DNA of 64,000 bases from Chitinophagales bacterium (GTDB lineage Bacteria > Bacteroidota > Bacteroidia > Chitinophagales > UBA2359), in contig JAHDFD010000005.1 of assembly GCA_020628375.1 (NCBI GenBank), positions 62,001 to 126,000 on the forward strand, read 5' to 3'. The position numbers and the translations under genes are program-made. The notes under the pieces were generated by a model. The model was not told where the DNA came from. It ran no database searches and was given only the letters and a program-made list of their open reading frames with translations. Positions 52,624 to 60,595 of the stretch are shown one piece after another; position 1 is the first letter of the stretch, and the number at the start of each line of letters is the position of its first letter.

Positions 52624-55600
52624 ATGCAAGCTAAACATCATTACCAACTATTACTATTAGTTTTTTGTTTTTCATTTAATCAGCTCATGGCGCAAAACTA
52701 TGGGAATGAGTGGGTTGAAGAAATCGGTTATGATAAAACCTTCTACAAGTTCAAGATATTGAATGAAGGTTTACATCGAATTGAGTATGGAGTGCTAGTT
52801 GAAATTGGAATATCATTAGATGCAGAAAACCTTAAACTGTTCTCTCGTGGTCAGGAAATACCGATCTATATTTCCACAAACGGAATTATTCAGGAAGGTG
52901 ATTTTATTGAATTTTATGGACAACCAAATAATGGATATTTCGATACTCAATTATACAGTGAATCGGTTCATCATCCTTGTCCGCAATATTCTCTTTTTGA
53001 AGATGAGGGCACTTACTTTCTTGTTTCAGATGCAAATACCAATGGATTAAGGTTTGAACCCATAGAAAATGATATTACTAACCCACCGATAGCAGAAAGC
53101 CATTTTATTAAGGAGAAGGAGCTTGATAATGTTAATACCTTTCAATTTGGAGAACCTGAGATTGGATTGGGGGCTTATAATCACTATACAGCTAATTTTT
53201 CAAAAGGTGAAGGATTTGGTTCTCAAACATTACAATACTTCGATATAGCTGGAAATATTTATAATAATAAGAATTACGATTTAGATACAAAAGGAGCTAT
53301 AGATGGTACTGCTTCGATCAGTACCCGAATTTTTGGAAGAAATCGATCATCAGGAGTCTATTTCGATAAAGATTTTGTAGTTTCAATTAATGATTTGACT
53401 TATGTTGAAGTTTATGGTTCTGATGAGGCTAATAGTACACATGATTTACTTCATGCCTACGATATTCAGGATTATAACTTCTCGTTTCCTATAGCAAATG
53501 GCGAAGATTCTGTAAAACTTAAATATGAAGTATTTGATGGTGTTGGAGCAAGCGGTTTACCATTTGAAACAGAAATTGCTATTGGATACACAAGCATTAA
53601 TTATCCGCATGGCTTCGATTTTTATGATAGCAAAGCTTTCTTGTTTGAAGTTGAAATTCCGGAAAGAAAATATTTTGAGATCAGTAATTTTGATGGAGGG
53701 ACAAATCCTATAATTTATGATTTGTCAAGTTACAAAAGAATAGAGCCCATAGTTGAAAATGGAATTTATAAATTCGGTTTAGAGGCTGATGAAACTAATT
53801 TGAAAAGGAAATTATATATAGCTAATAGAGATGAAGCTAATATTCATTACCCTTTGGAGTTAACACCACGTAATTTTAAAAATGTTAATGCTGAATCAGG
53901 AAATTATATAATTGTCTATAATAAGGTGCTTCAGGAAGGAACTTGTACTGATCAAATCCAGCGTTATATTGATTATAGGTCTTCTGAAGAAGGTGGTGCC
54001 TATGAAGTAGTAGCTTATGAAATTGAAGATCTGTATGATGTGTTCGCACATGGTATAAACAGCCATCCATTGAGTATAAAACAATTTGTAAACTATGCAG
54101 TTGATAACTGGGATATTCAACCAGAATATTTGAATATCATCGGAAAAGGTGTTCAGTACAATACCCGTCGTTATTTGGAAGCTGCAGATTCACTTAATCT
54201 TATTCCTTCCTTTGGGCATAAAACTTCAGACTTGTTTTTAACCACACGAAATATAAACGACTATTTACCTCAATTAGCATTAGGACGTTTGCCGGTTTAT
54301 AACTGTAATCAGTTAAACGATTATATAGATAAACTCGAAGCTTATGAAAGCTTATACAACACCTGTGATCTATCTGAACTGGAATGGATGAATGATGCAA
54401 TGTTTATTGCAAAAGGTTGGCACGACGAAACCGATTTTTTTCTTGATTTTCTTATGGAACAAGAAGAAATTATAGAAAATAATTTTTTGAATTATGATGT
54501 GGTTGCTACACTTTCAAATGATGGTGGAATTATCAGTGGTCAATCTTGTGATGAATATATTGAATATTTTGCGCAACTATATGATGACCAGACTGAATTT
54601 CAAAATTTAATAAATAGTGGCTTGAATTTAATAAATTATATAGGTCATTCGGTTTACCAATACTGGCAGTTTGATACAGGTTATGTTTCCGATTTAGATA
54701 ACCAGGGAAAATATCCGGTTATTTTTTCAAGTTCAGGTTTCGTTGGAAGAATAAATGAATACATAACATGTCAGGGAGAAGTATTACCATCTATGTCTGA
54801 AGAATGGGTGCTGGAAAAAGATAAAGGAGCAATTGCATTTCTCGGATATACCTCACTTAATAGTCCTTCAATAAATTCAGATTATATAAAACGCTTATTG
54901 GAAATAGCAGGCACTGAAGAACTGTATGATTTACCGCTTGGTAAAAGCATCTTAGAATTGAATAGCCAGATTCAATGGGAAATAGAGCATGGAATTATTC
55001 AAGGCGAATTGGCTCAGGAATATTCGATAGTTTCTTCTCACATGACACTTTGCGGTGATCCGGCAATAAAGCTTTATACAGCAGAGCCCAATATCGGACT
55101 TGCTGATTTTACTATCAATGAAAGTAATGTTACATTATCTGAAAATGAAATTTATCTGAACGATGAAACAGAGCTTCAGATTACTTACAATTACAGCAAC
55201 TTAGGAACTGTATTAATTAATGGTTCAATGGTATTGAACATTGCATTGATCGATGAAAATGGTTCGATTGTATTAGAAATACAAGCACCAACTGAGCAGG
55301 ATAGTAATTATGGAACACTTGGAATTACCATACCGATTGATGATTCGTTTGGTGGTGAATATACCCTTGCATTATTCATTGATGCTGAAAATCAAATAGA
55401 GGAATTTTGTGAAGAAAATAACTATTATGAAGTCCCATTGAATATTGTAAATTGTAATGATGTTTTATCTGTTACCATTGAAGGAATAACTCAGATATGT
55501 GAAGGTGATACCACTCAATTGGGATTGAATATTTCTGGTGTCTATAATTCAATTGTGTGGAATAATGGTGCTACATCAGATTCATTACTGATTACTGAAG

Positions 55601-55962
55601 CTGGCGTTTATGAAGTTACGATCATCGATGAAAATTTATGTGAAGCAATTGCTAATGTGGAGGTTAGTTATTTACCAGCTGAAGATTGTATTGTTGGCTT
55701 ATTCAAAGAAATTTCAGCCGAACAAATTATGATCTACCCTTCACCTGCCCATGATTTCGTTACTCTTTATTTTGAAGATTTAACAATGAGTAATTTTATT
55801 ATAGAAATTTATAATTCAGAGGGAAAGCAACTTATACATAAGAATTATAGTACAAAAAGTGAAGCTCAAATCAATATTCAGAATTTTAATAGTGGAATCT
55901 ATTACTTGAAATTAATTGATGAAAATAATAATATGTGGACGGGTAAATTTCTGAAAGAATAG
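52624..55962 (+). CDS. C25 (gingipain)-like secreted protein, catalytic Cys replaced
   Basis: A 1112-residue T9SS cargo protein with a signal peptide ending near MAQ. The N-terminal 400 residues are the beta-rich region typical of C25 proteins (FYKFKILNEGLHRIEYGVLV). The C25 caspase-like fold follows (about 400-770): FLTTRNINDYLPQLALGRLP and the catalytic His675 in LINYIGHSVYQYWQF. At the position of the nucleophile (gingipain ACVNG) the sequence is SSGFVG, with Gly705 instead of Cys, so proteolytic activity is unlikely. Then come a CARDB-like domain, an Ig-like domain (SVTIEGITQICEGDTTQLGL) and a type A sorting domain (IYPSPAHDFVTLYF, GIYYLKLID, FLKE). A surface binding or structural role is inferred. 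Confidence 0.85.
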   Translation: MQAKHHYQLLLLVFCFSFNQLMAQNYGNEWVEEIGYDKTFYKFKILNEGLHRIEYGVLVEIGISLDAENLKLFSRGQEIPIYISTNGIIQEGDFIEFYGQPNNGYFDTQLYSESVHHPCPQYSLFEDEGTYFLVSDANTNGLRFEPIENDITNPPIAESHFIKEKELDNVNTFQFGEPEIGLGAYNHYTANFSKGEGFGSQTLQYFDIAGNIYNNKNYDLDTKGAIDGTASISTRIFGRNRSSGVYFDKDFVVSINDLTYVEVYGSDEANSTHDLLHAYDIQDYNFSFPIANGEDSVKLKYEVFDGVGASGLPFETEIAIGYTSINYPHGFDFYDSKAFLFEVEIPERKYFEISNFDGGTNPIIYDLSSYKRIEPIVENGIYKFGLEADETNLKRKLYIANRDEANIHYPLELTPRNFKNVNAESGNYIIVYNKVLQEGTCTDQIQRYIDYRSSEEGGAYEVVAYEIEDLYDVFAHGINSHPLSIKQFVNYAVDNWDIQPEYLNIIGKGVQYNTRRYLEAADSLNLIPSFGHKTSDLFLTTRNINDYLPQLALGRLPVYNCNQLNDYIDKLEAYESLYNTCDLSELEWMNDAMFIAKGWHDETDFFLDFLMEQEEIIENNFLNYDVVATLSNDGGIISGQSCDEYIEYFAQLYDDQTEFQNLINSGLNLINYIGHSVYQYWQFDTGYVSDLDNQGKYPVIFSSSGFVGRINEYITCQGEVLPSMSEEWVLEKDKGAIAFLGYTSLNSPSINSDYIKRLLEIAGTEELYDLPLGKSILELNSQIQWEIEHGIIQGELAQEYSIVSSHMTLCGDPAIKLYTAEPNIGLADFTINESNVTLSENEIYLNDETELQITYNYSNLGTVLINGSMVLNIALIDENGSIVLEIQAPTEQDSNYGTLGITIPIDDSFGGEYTLALFIDAENQIEEFCEENNYYEVPLNIVNCNDVLSVTIEGITQICEGDTTQLGLNISGVYNSIVWNNGATSDSLLITEAGVYEVTIIDENLCEAIANVEVSYLPAEDCIVGLFKEISAEQIMIYPSPAHDFVTLYFEDLTMSNFIIEIYNSEGKQLIHKNYSTKSEAQINIQNFNSGIYYLKLIDENNNMWTGKFLKE

Positions 55963-55964
55963 GG

Positions 55965-56945
55965 TTAATGTTGCTCTAAAAAAACCTTTGCCGTTCGGCT
56001 TATACTTTCTTCAAAAGGAATAAAAGTAAAGTCGAGGGCTTCAACTAATTTTTGGTTTTGATATTCATAACTAAGCCGGGAAAGATTTGCTGTTTCTTTA
56101 GTTAGTAAGGGCTCTTTTTTGCTGAACATTGCTTTGAATGCTTCCAAACGCCAGACTAATGCGCTCAAAAAAGGACTAACTTGCCTTTTGGGGCGTGGTT
56201 TACCCAATGCATCGGCAATTGATTCAAGTAAATATTTATAAGATTTGTTCCAGCCGCTAATGATAAAACGTTCACCACTAATATCACTTTTCATTAGTTC
56301 GACCATCGAATGGGCTACGTCTTTTACATCTACGAAACCAGTATTTCCGCTTGTGTAGAAGGAAAATCCATTCCATATATTTTTAAAGAACTTGCCTGTT
56401 CCTTCATCCCAATTGATCGGTCCTAAAATAACAGACGGATTAACGATCACCATATTCAAGCCTTCTGCATTGCCTCGCCATACTTCCATTTCTGAACGTT
56501 GCTTACTCTTGGCATATTCGGTATTCAAAGGACTCGCTTCATCCCATTCTGTTTTTTCATCAACCAGATTACTTTCCGAAGAACGACCAATAGCGGCAAT
56601 TGAGCTTACATGAACTAATTTGTTTACTTTTTTATCGAGACATAGATCTACAATGTTTTTAGTGCCTTCAATGTTTACTTTGTGCATTAAGTCTTTCTTC
56701 TGTGAAGCAAAAGTTATTACAGCAGCACAATGATAAACTTCTGTCACACTTTCAAAGGCATCTTCAAGAGCAGGGAAATCTAAGACATCTGCTTCCACCC
56801 ATTCAATTTTATCGACAATATCCTTTATATAATCCATACTACTCGAAGCTCTTCGTATAGCCCGAATTTTGGTTTCACCTTTAGCGATTAACTGCCTTAA
56901 AAGCTCAGCTCCTAAAAAACCTGTACCACCTGTAACTAAAATCAT
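55965..56945 (-). CDS. NAD-dependent epimerase/dehydratase (extended SDR)
   Basis: A 326-residue Rossmann-fold oxidoreductase. The cofactor loop is MILVTGGTGFLGAELLRQL, the catalytic YxxxK is in EYAKSKQRSEMEVWR, and VYHCAAVITFASQKKDLMHK, VHVSSIAAIGRSSE and MVIVNPSVILGP are the usual landmarks. It resembles dihydroflavonol-4-reductase-like and 3-beta-HSD-like reductases. The substrate is not deducible. It converges with the C25-like gene (2 bp between stops) and diverges from comF. Confidence 0.88.
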   Translation of the reverse strand: MILVTGGTGFLGAELLRQLIAKGETKIRAIRRASSSMDYIKDIVDKIEWVEADVLDFPALEDAFESVTEVYHCAAVITFASQKKDLMHKVNIEGTKNIVDLCLDKKVNKLVHVSSIAAIGRSSESNLVDEKTEWDEASPLNTEYAKSKQRSEMEVWRGNAEGLNMVIVNPSVILGPINWDEGTGKFFKNIWNGFSFYTSGNTGFVDVKDVAHSMVELMKSDISGERFIISGWNKSYKYLLESIADALGKPRPKRQVSPFLSALVWRLEAFKAMFSKKEPLLTKETANLSRLSYEYQNQKLVEALDFTFIPFEESISRTAKVFLEQH

Positions 56946-57003
56946 TAGAATAGTATTAAATATTCAGCTAAATTAGTGTTTTATTTAACCACAAACTACC
57001 GCC

Positions 57004-57699
57004 ATGTTCGTTAAAATTTCTAATAGTTTACTAGAATTGGTTTATCCAAGATTATGTTCTGCTTGTTGCGACAGACTTCGTGAACACGAAAACATACTAT
57101 GTTTGAATTGTATTGTGAATTTACCTCAAACACATTTTCACCTTGATGAAGAAAATCCAATGTATCAAAGATTAGCTGGACGGATTAATATTCAATCAGC
57201 TTTTGCCTTATACTATTTTTCTGCCTTGGGAAAAGTTCAGGAATTATTACATAATTTAAAATATCGCGATCAGCCTCAAATAGGTGTTTATTTAGGTGAA
57301 TTGCTCGGAAAACGTTTATCGGAATCTGAAAAATTCAGTAATATTGATTTGATCGTACCAGTTCCACTTTTCAAGGATAAAGAATATAAACGAGGCTATA
57401 ATCAATCTATGATGTTTGCTAAGGGTATTGCCAATGTTCTGAATGTGCCTGTTGCTAATGATGTACTTTTAAGAGTTAAACACACAGAAACCCAAACCCG
57501 AAAATCTATTTGGGAAAGATGGCAGAATGTAGAAACGGTTTTTACTTTAGGAGATACACGAAAGTTGTCTGATAAGCATATTTTACTCGTCGATGATGTG
57601 ATGACTACTGGAGCAACTTTAGAGGCTTGCGCTGAGAAACTACTCGAACTCGGAAATGTTCAGCTTAGTATCGCAACTATCGCATGGGCTGAAAGGTGA
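57004..57699 (+). CDS. comF: ComF family phosphoribosyltransferase-like protein
   Basis: A 231-residue protein. The N-terminal zinc-ribbon-like part has CSACCDRLREHENILCLNCI (four Cys). The C-terminal PRTase fold has LIVPVPLFKDKEYKRGYNQS and the PRPP-binding ILLVDDVMTTGATLEAC. Members are linked to DNA uptake in naturally competent bacteria; whether that holds here is unknown. A decayed family A element begins 8 bp after the stop. Confidence 0.93.
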   Translation: MFVKISNSLLELVYPRLCSACCDRLREHENILCLNCIVNLPQTHFHLDEENPMYQRLAGRINIQSAFALYYFSALGKVQELLHNLKYRDQPQIGVYLGELLGKRLSESEKFSNIDLIVPVPLFKDKEYKRGYNQSMMFAKGIANVLNVPVANDVLLRVKHTETQTRKSIWERWQNVETVFTLGDTRKLSDKHILLVDDVMTTGATLEACAEKLLELGNVQLSIATIAWAER

Positions 57700-57707
57700 T
57701 GCCTATA

Positions 57708-57736
57708 TAACCTAAGTTGCGAAAAATCTCAACGAA
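57708..57736. repeat. Left-end fragment of element family A
   Basis: TAACCTAAGTTGCGA followed by AAAATCTCAAC matches the left end of the two full copies, but the rest is not recognisable. It starts 9 bp after the comF stop codon. The remaining bases to 57824 show nothing further. Confidence 0.65.
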
Positions 57737-57824
57737 GAAAAAAGCTTTAAGCCAAAATATTCACGACATAATAGAACATAAATTGTATTAGACAGACTAC
57801 GCATAAAAGTGAAGACAACTATGG

Positions 57825-60074
57825 CTATTCTGTTTTATTGGTCGTGTCTCTTTTATATTCAACCTGAATAATTGCTTCTTTGTTTACTTCGCTTATATGT
57901 CGATAAATACTTTTTAAGGCATTGTATTCCGAAGCTTTGGCAACTGCTGCCTTCAGATTCAGTTTACTTTCAACCATTATTTGTGTAGGATTTTGTTGTT
58001 GAATCCTAACAGCATAAGTACCAAAATCAGCTTCTTGTTCGTAGTTGAGCGCAGCTAATTGTTCATTATCTATTAGTTGAACTGGCTGATCGAATTCGAT
58101 CATATACAAATAGCGATCCTTAAACTGAAAATCAAATGTATAATCACGCTTAAGGGCTTTTCTGTATTGTTCTTGTTCTACTTGCTGAAGCCAGCCTTTC
58201 AGATTTATTTCAACGATTGAATCATTAACCGTTTTAAGAACATTATCAGCCTCGAATTTTACTTTTTTTTCAGCCTTGAATGGGTAGAATTCTTCAACTT
58301 CAAGCGGAAGGTTTTCTTTTATGTCAACCGGACGATCCCAGTCGTAAAATCTTTTGTAGTATTTCTTGTCGTAAAGCTTTTCTTCTGTTTTCTTAGCATA
58401 ATAGTTTCTTAGAATTGATGAAAGCTGACCTGAAAGTGTCAATTTTGAATCGACGGCTACTTTTTGTTTGTTCAGATCTATTTTGACTTTAGCCTGAACA
58501 TTACGAAAATTACTGTTAGAATCACTCTCAGGAAGATCGAGGAAAATGAGATTATTTTCATTAAACTTAGACCTTGCACTCTGGGCGATCAGTAAAGCTT
58601 TTTGCCCTTCAACGAAATAAGGTAGTTCATCCATCAAAAATCCTTGTTTGCTATGTTTGGGGACTAAATAAACCAAAGTATTTCCAAATTTTACAGCATA
58701 AAAAATTATAGGATTGATCGGAACAACAGGTCTGTCTTTATCTATACTGGCAATTCTCTTGTCGGGAGCTAAAACCAAATAATATTCTGCCCCCAATCTT
58801 CTTAATAAACCATCATAAATATCGAATCTGTTTACTTCATGTAGTTTTTCATTTTTCAGATCTCTGCCGGGTCCGTAAATGTCTATATCTCTTCCAAAAT
58901 AAAATGCCTCATTATCACCATAATCAAATTTGTTGATCATGGTATTGTGCATTGCCTTTAAGGTTCTTATCGAAGAAGAGTCTTTATGTTCATTAAAGAA
59001 TTGGTTCAGCATTCTTTCTTTCAAACTGAACGAAGAAGTAAGTACCTCATTGTCGCCTTTGAATTGCATAATATCACGACATAGATAGGTCCATGTATAA
59101 GGTTTGAGCTTGATTAGTTTTGTGTCATTCCAATCGCCATATAAAAAATTATGAATATAGAAATGAGCATGAGGCAATGTTTGATAAGGACTTGAGTTGA
59201 GATCAAAGTTACAGGCTTCTAAGTCTTGGAATTCCCAGATGTATTTATTGCTATTAACTTCATTGATCGTGTCAATAGGTTCTGCGCCATTATAAAATTG
59301 CCATTCTAAGTGTAATTCATTGAACCAGGAAAAAGTCGTTTTACTTTTTTGTACCGGATATTTTCTATTAAAGAAAAAGCGCCACCAATAATAAAATCCC
59401 GGTGAAGTTTGGAAACCATTCAAATTAGTATTGAATTCTTCTACAAAAGAATAACCAAGTGGACTAGGTACATATATTTCATAGGCTAATTCCAATACAC
59501 TTCCAACCTGTAATTTTTTCAGATCGAAATGGAATTCTATTGCTTTATGATTTTCTCCAAGTATGCCCAATTCTTCAGTAACGACCTTATCACTATATAC
59601 CAACCTTTGCTGTGAACCATCGGGTTGTAATACTCTGCCTTCAAAATATTGAACCTCAATAGTTAAGTGTTTTAAGTCGTTAAATGGAATTTGCCTGCTT
59701 GCTAAGCCTTCGTAATCATCTAAATAATTATTGATCGGTTCAGGTAAAATAAATTGACTTAGCTGGTCTAAGCCTTCTTGAGTCTGAATTTTTAGCAGCA
59801 TTCTCTTTTTAATATTAGAACTTCTTACACGAGAAACTGAAGAGATTCTACTTGTAGGTTGCGTACGTTGATTTATTGAATATTCAACCTCTTCTTCAAG
59901 AATTACTATATCTTCGTCTGAAAACTTTGCCTTTACGGCATCGGGTATTTTAAAGTCCTTTTCAAACTGAAATTTATGACTGCGATAGGGTGTTCGTTGT
60001 GCATTTAAGATACCAAAGGAGCTTTGAACAACTAATAAAAAAATGATAAGGGGAATAAAATTTCTTAGAACCAT
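57825..60074 (-). CDS. DUF3857 / transglutaminase-like exported protein without catalytic Cys
   Basis: A 749-residue protein with a signal peptide (residues about 1-26, ending LNAQ). The DUF3857 domain occupies about 45-245 (VQYFEGRVLQPDGSQQRLVY, GSVLELAYEIYVPSPLGYSF). The following transglutaminase-like region (about 370-470) has SSIRTLKAMHNTMINKFDYG and RFDIYDGLLRRLGAEYYLVL. The Cys normally found just before this last helix is absent, so the domain is probably inactive. The C-terminal 250 residues are beta-rich, as in relatives that follow with a DUF3858-like segment. Probably periplasmic; function unknown. Confidence 0.83.
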   Translation of the reverse strand: MVLRNFIPLIIFLLVVQSSFGILNAQRTPYRSHKFQFEKDFKIPDAVKAKFSDEDIVILEEEVEYSINQRTQPTSRISSVSRVRSSNIKKRMLLKIQTQEGLDQLSQFILPEPINNYLDDYEGLASRQIPFNDLKHLTIEVQYFEGRVLQPDGSQQRLVYSDKVVTEELGILGENHKAIEFHFDLKKLQVGSVLELAYEIYVPSPLGYSFVEEFNTNLNGFQTSPGFYYWWRFFFNRKYPVQKSKTTFSWFNELHLEWQFYNGAEPIDTINEVNSNKYIWEFQDLEACNFDLNSSPYQTLPHAHFYIHNFLYGDWNDTKLIKLKPYTWTYLCRDIMQFKGDNEVLTSSFSLKERMLNQFFNEHKDSSSIRTLKAMHNTMINKFDYGDNEAFYFGRDIDIYGPGRDLKNEKLHEVNRFDIYDGLLRRLGAEYYLVLAPDKRIASIDKDRPVVPINPIIFYAVKFGNTLVYLVPKHSKQGFLMDELPYFVEGQKALLIAQSARSKFNENNLIFLDLPESDSNSNFRNVQAKVKIDLNKQKVAVDSKLTLSGQLSSILRNYYAKKTEEKLYDKKYYKRFYDWDRPVDIKENLPLEVEEFYPFKAEKKVKFEADNVLKTVNDSIVEINLKGWLQQVEQEQYRKALKRDYTFDFQFKDRYLYMIEFDQPVQLIDNEQLAALNYEQEADFGTYAVRIQQQNPTQIMVESKLNLKAAVAKASEYNALKSIYRHISEVNKEAIIQVEYKRDTTNKTE

Positions 60075-60193
60075 AAAATCTGTTTTTAGTTTGAAGGATT
60101 ACCACCAAAATGGAAGTTAGCAATTAAATTAATTCAAAATAAATAAATATGTAAACTATATTTTGCAAGGGGTAATATTTAGTACATAAATTC

Positions 60194-60263
60194 TTCGATA
60201 AACTGAAAAAATACTAATACAATTTATGCGACACAATATAGCGTAAATTGTATATTTATCGAA
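60194..60263. repeat. Nested palindrome upstream of alginate lyase
   Basis: Outer arms TTCGATAAA (60194-60202) and TTTATCGAA (60255-60263) enclose inner arms ATACAATTTATGC (60217-60229) and GCGTAAATTGTAT (60241-60253), which pair at 12 of 13 positions. There is no T run. Confidence 0.7.
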
Positions 60264-60486
60264 TATTCATTTCTTTAAGAATTGATAGATTCAAAATCGC
60301 TGTTCTCTATTTTGTATATAGATGATCATTACTATTTATTTAGATGAACTTTATAAAAAATCGCCGGCTCATTATAAAACCCCATTTAAAATGTATAAAT
60401 TTAATTTCTCAATTAAATATAGACATAATGTATTAATGGTTTTTCTGACAAACTCTCTCAAATTATAAGCTTTAAAATCATTTTGG

Positions 60487-60545
60487 TAGGTTTTTCTACT
60501 TATTGATCGCACGCGTTAAACGTGCTTCAATGTAGTTAAAACCTA
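60487..60545. repeat. 59-bp hairpin just upstream of alginate lyase
   Basis: TAGGTTTTTCTAC at the left and GTAGTTAAAACCTA at the right, ATTGATC/TCAAT in the middle and GCACG/CGTGC flanking a CGTTAAA loop form a long stem with small bulges. It ends 50 bp before the start codon, and a TTTTTTT run begins 7 bp after it. It may be a leader hairpin, a regulator site or a small mobile-repeat remnant. Confidence 0.65.
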
Positions 60546-60595
60546 TCAATAATTTTTTTAAGAATTATATTAGGTTTAATCATAAAAAACATAAA

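Larger units (their letters stand above)
60075..60595. other. 521-bp divergent gap with two long palindromes
   Basis: It separates the DUF3857 gene and the alginate lyase gene. Two palindromes (60194-60263 and 60487-60545) are listed separately. No TTG-N19/21-TAnnTTTG pair and no copy of the TGGTTxACCA motif found before the GntR gene were seen. No gene. Confidence 0.6.

Noticed and set aside
54770-54790. Cys in EYITCQGE as the C25 nucleophile
   Set aside because: It aligns with the second, non-catalytic Cys of RgpB (SMPC), not with ACVNG, so it was not accepted as the active residue.
60075-60595. GntR operator before the alginate lyase
   Set aside because: No TGGT-x2-ACCA palindrome was found in this gap by eye; only partial GGTAGG and TACCACC sequences.
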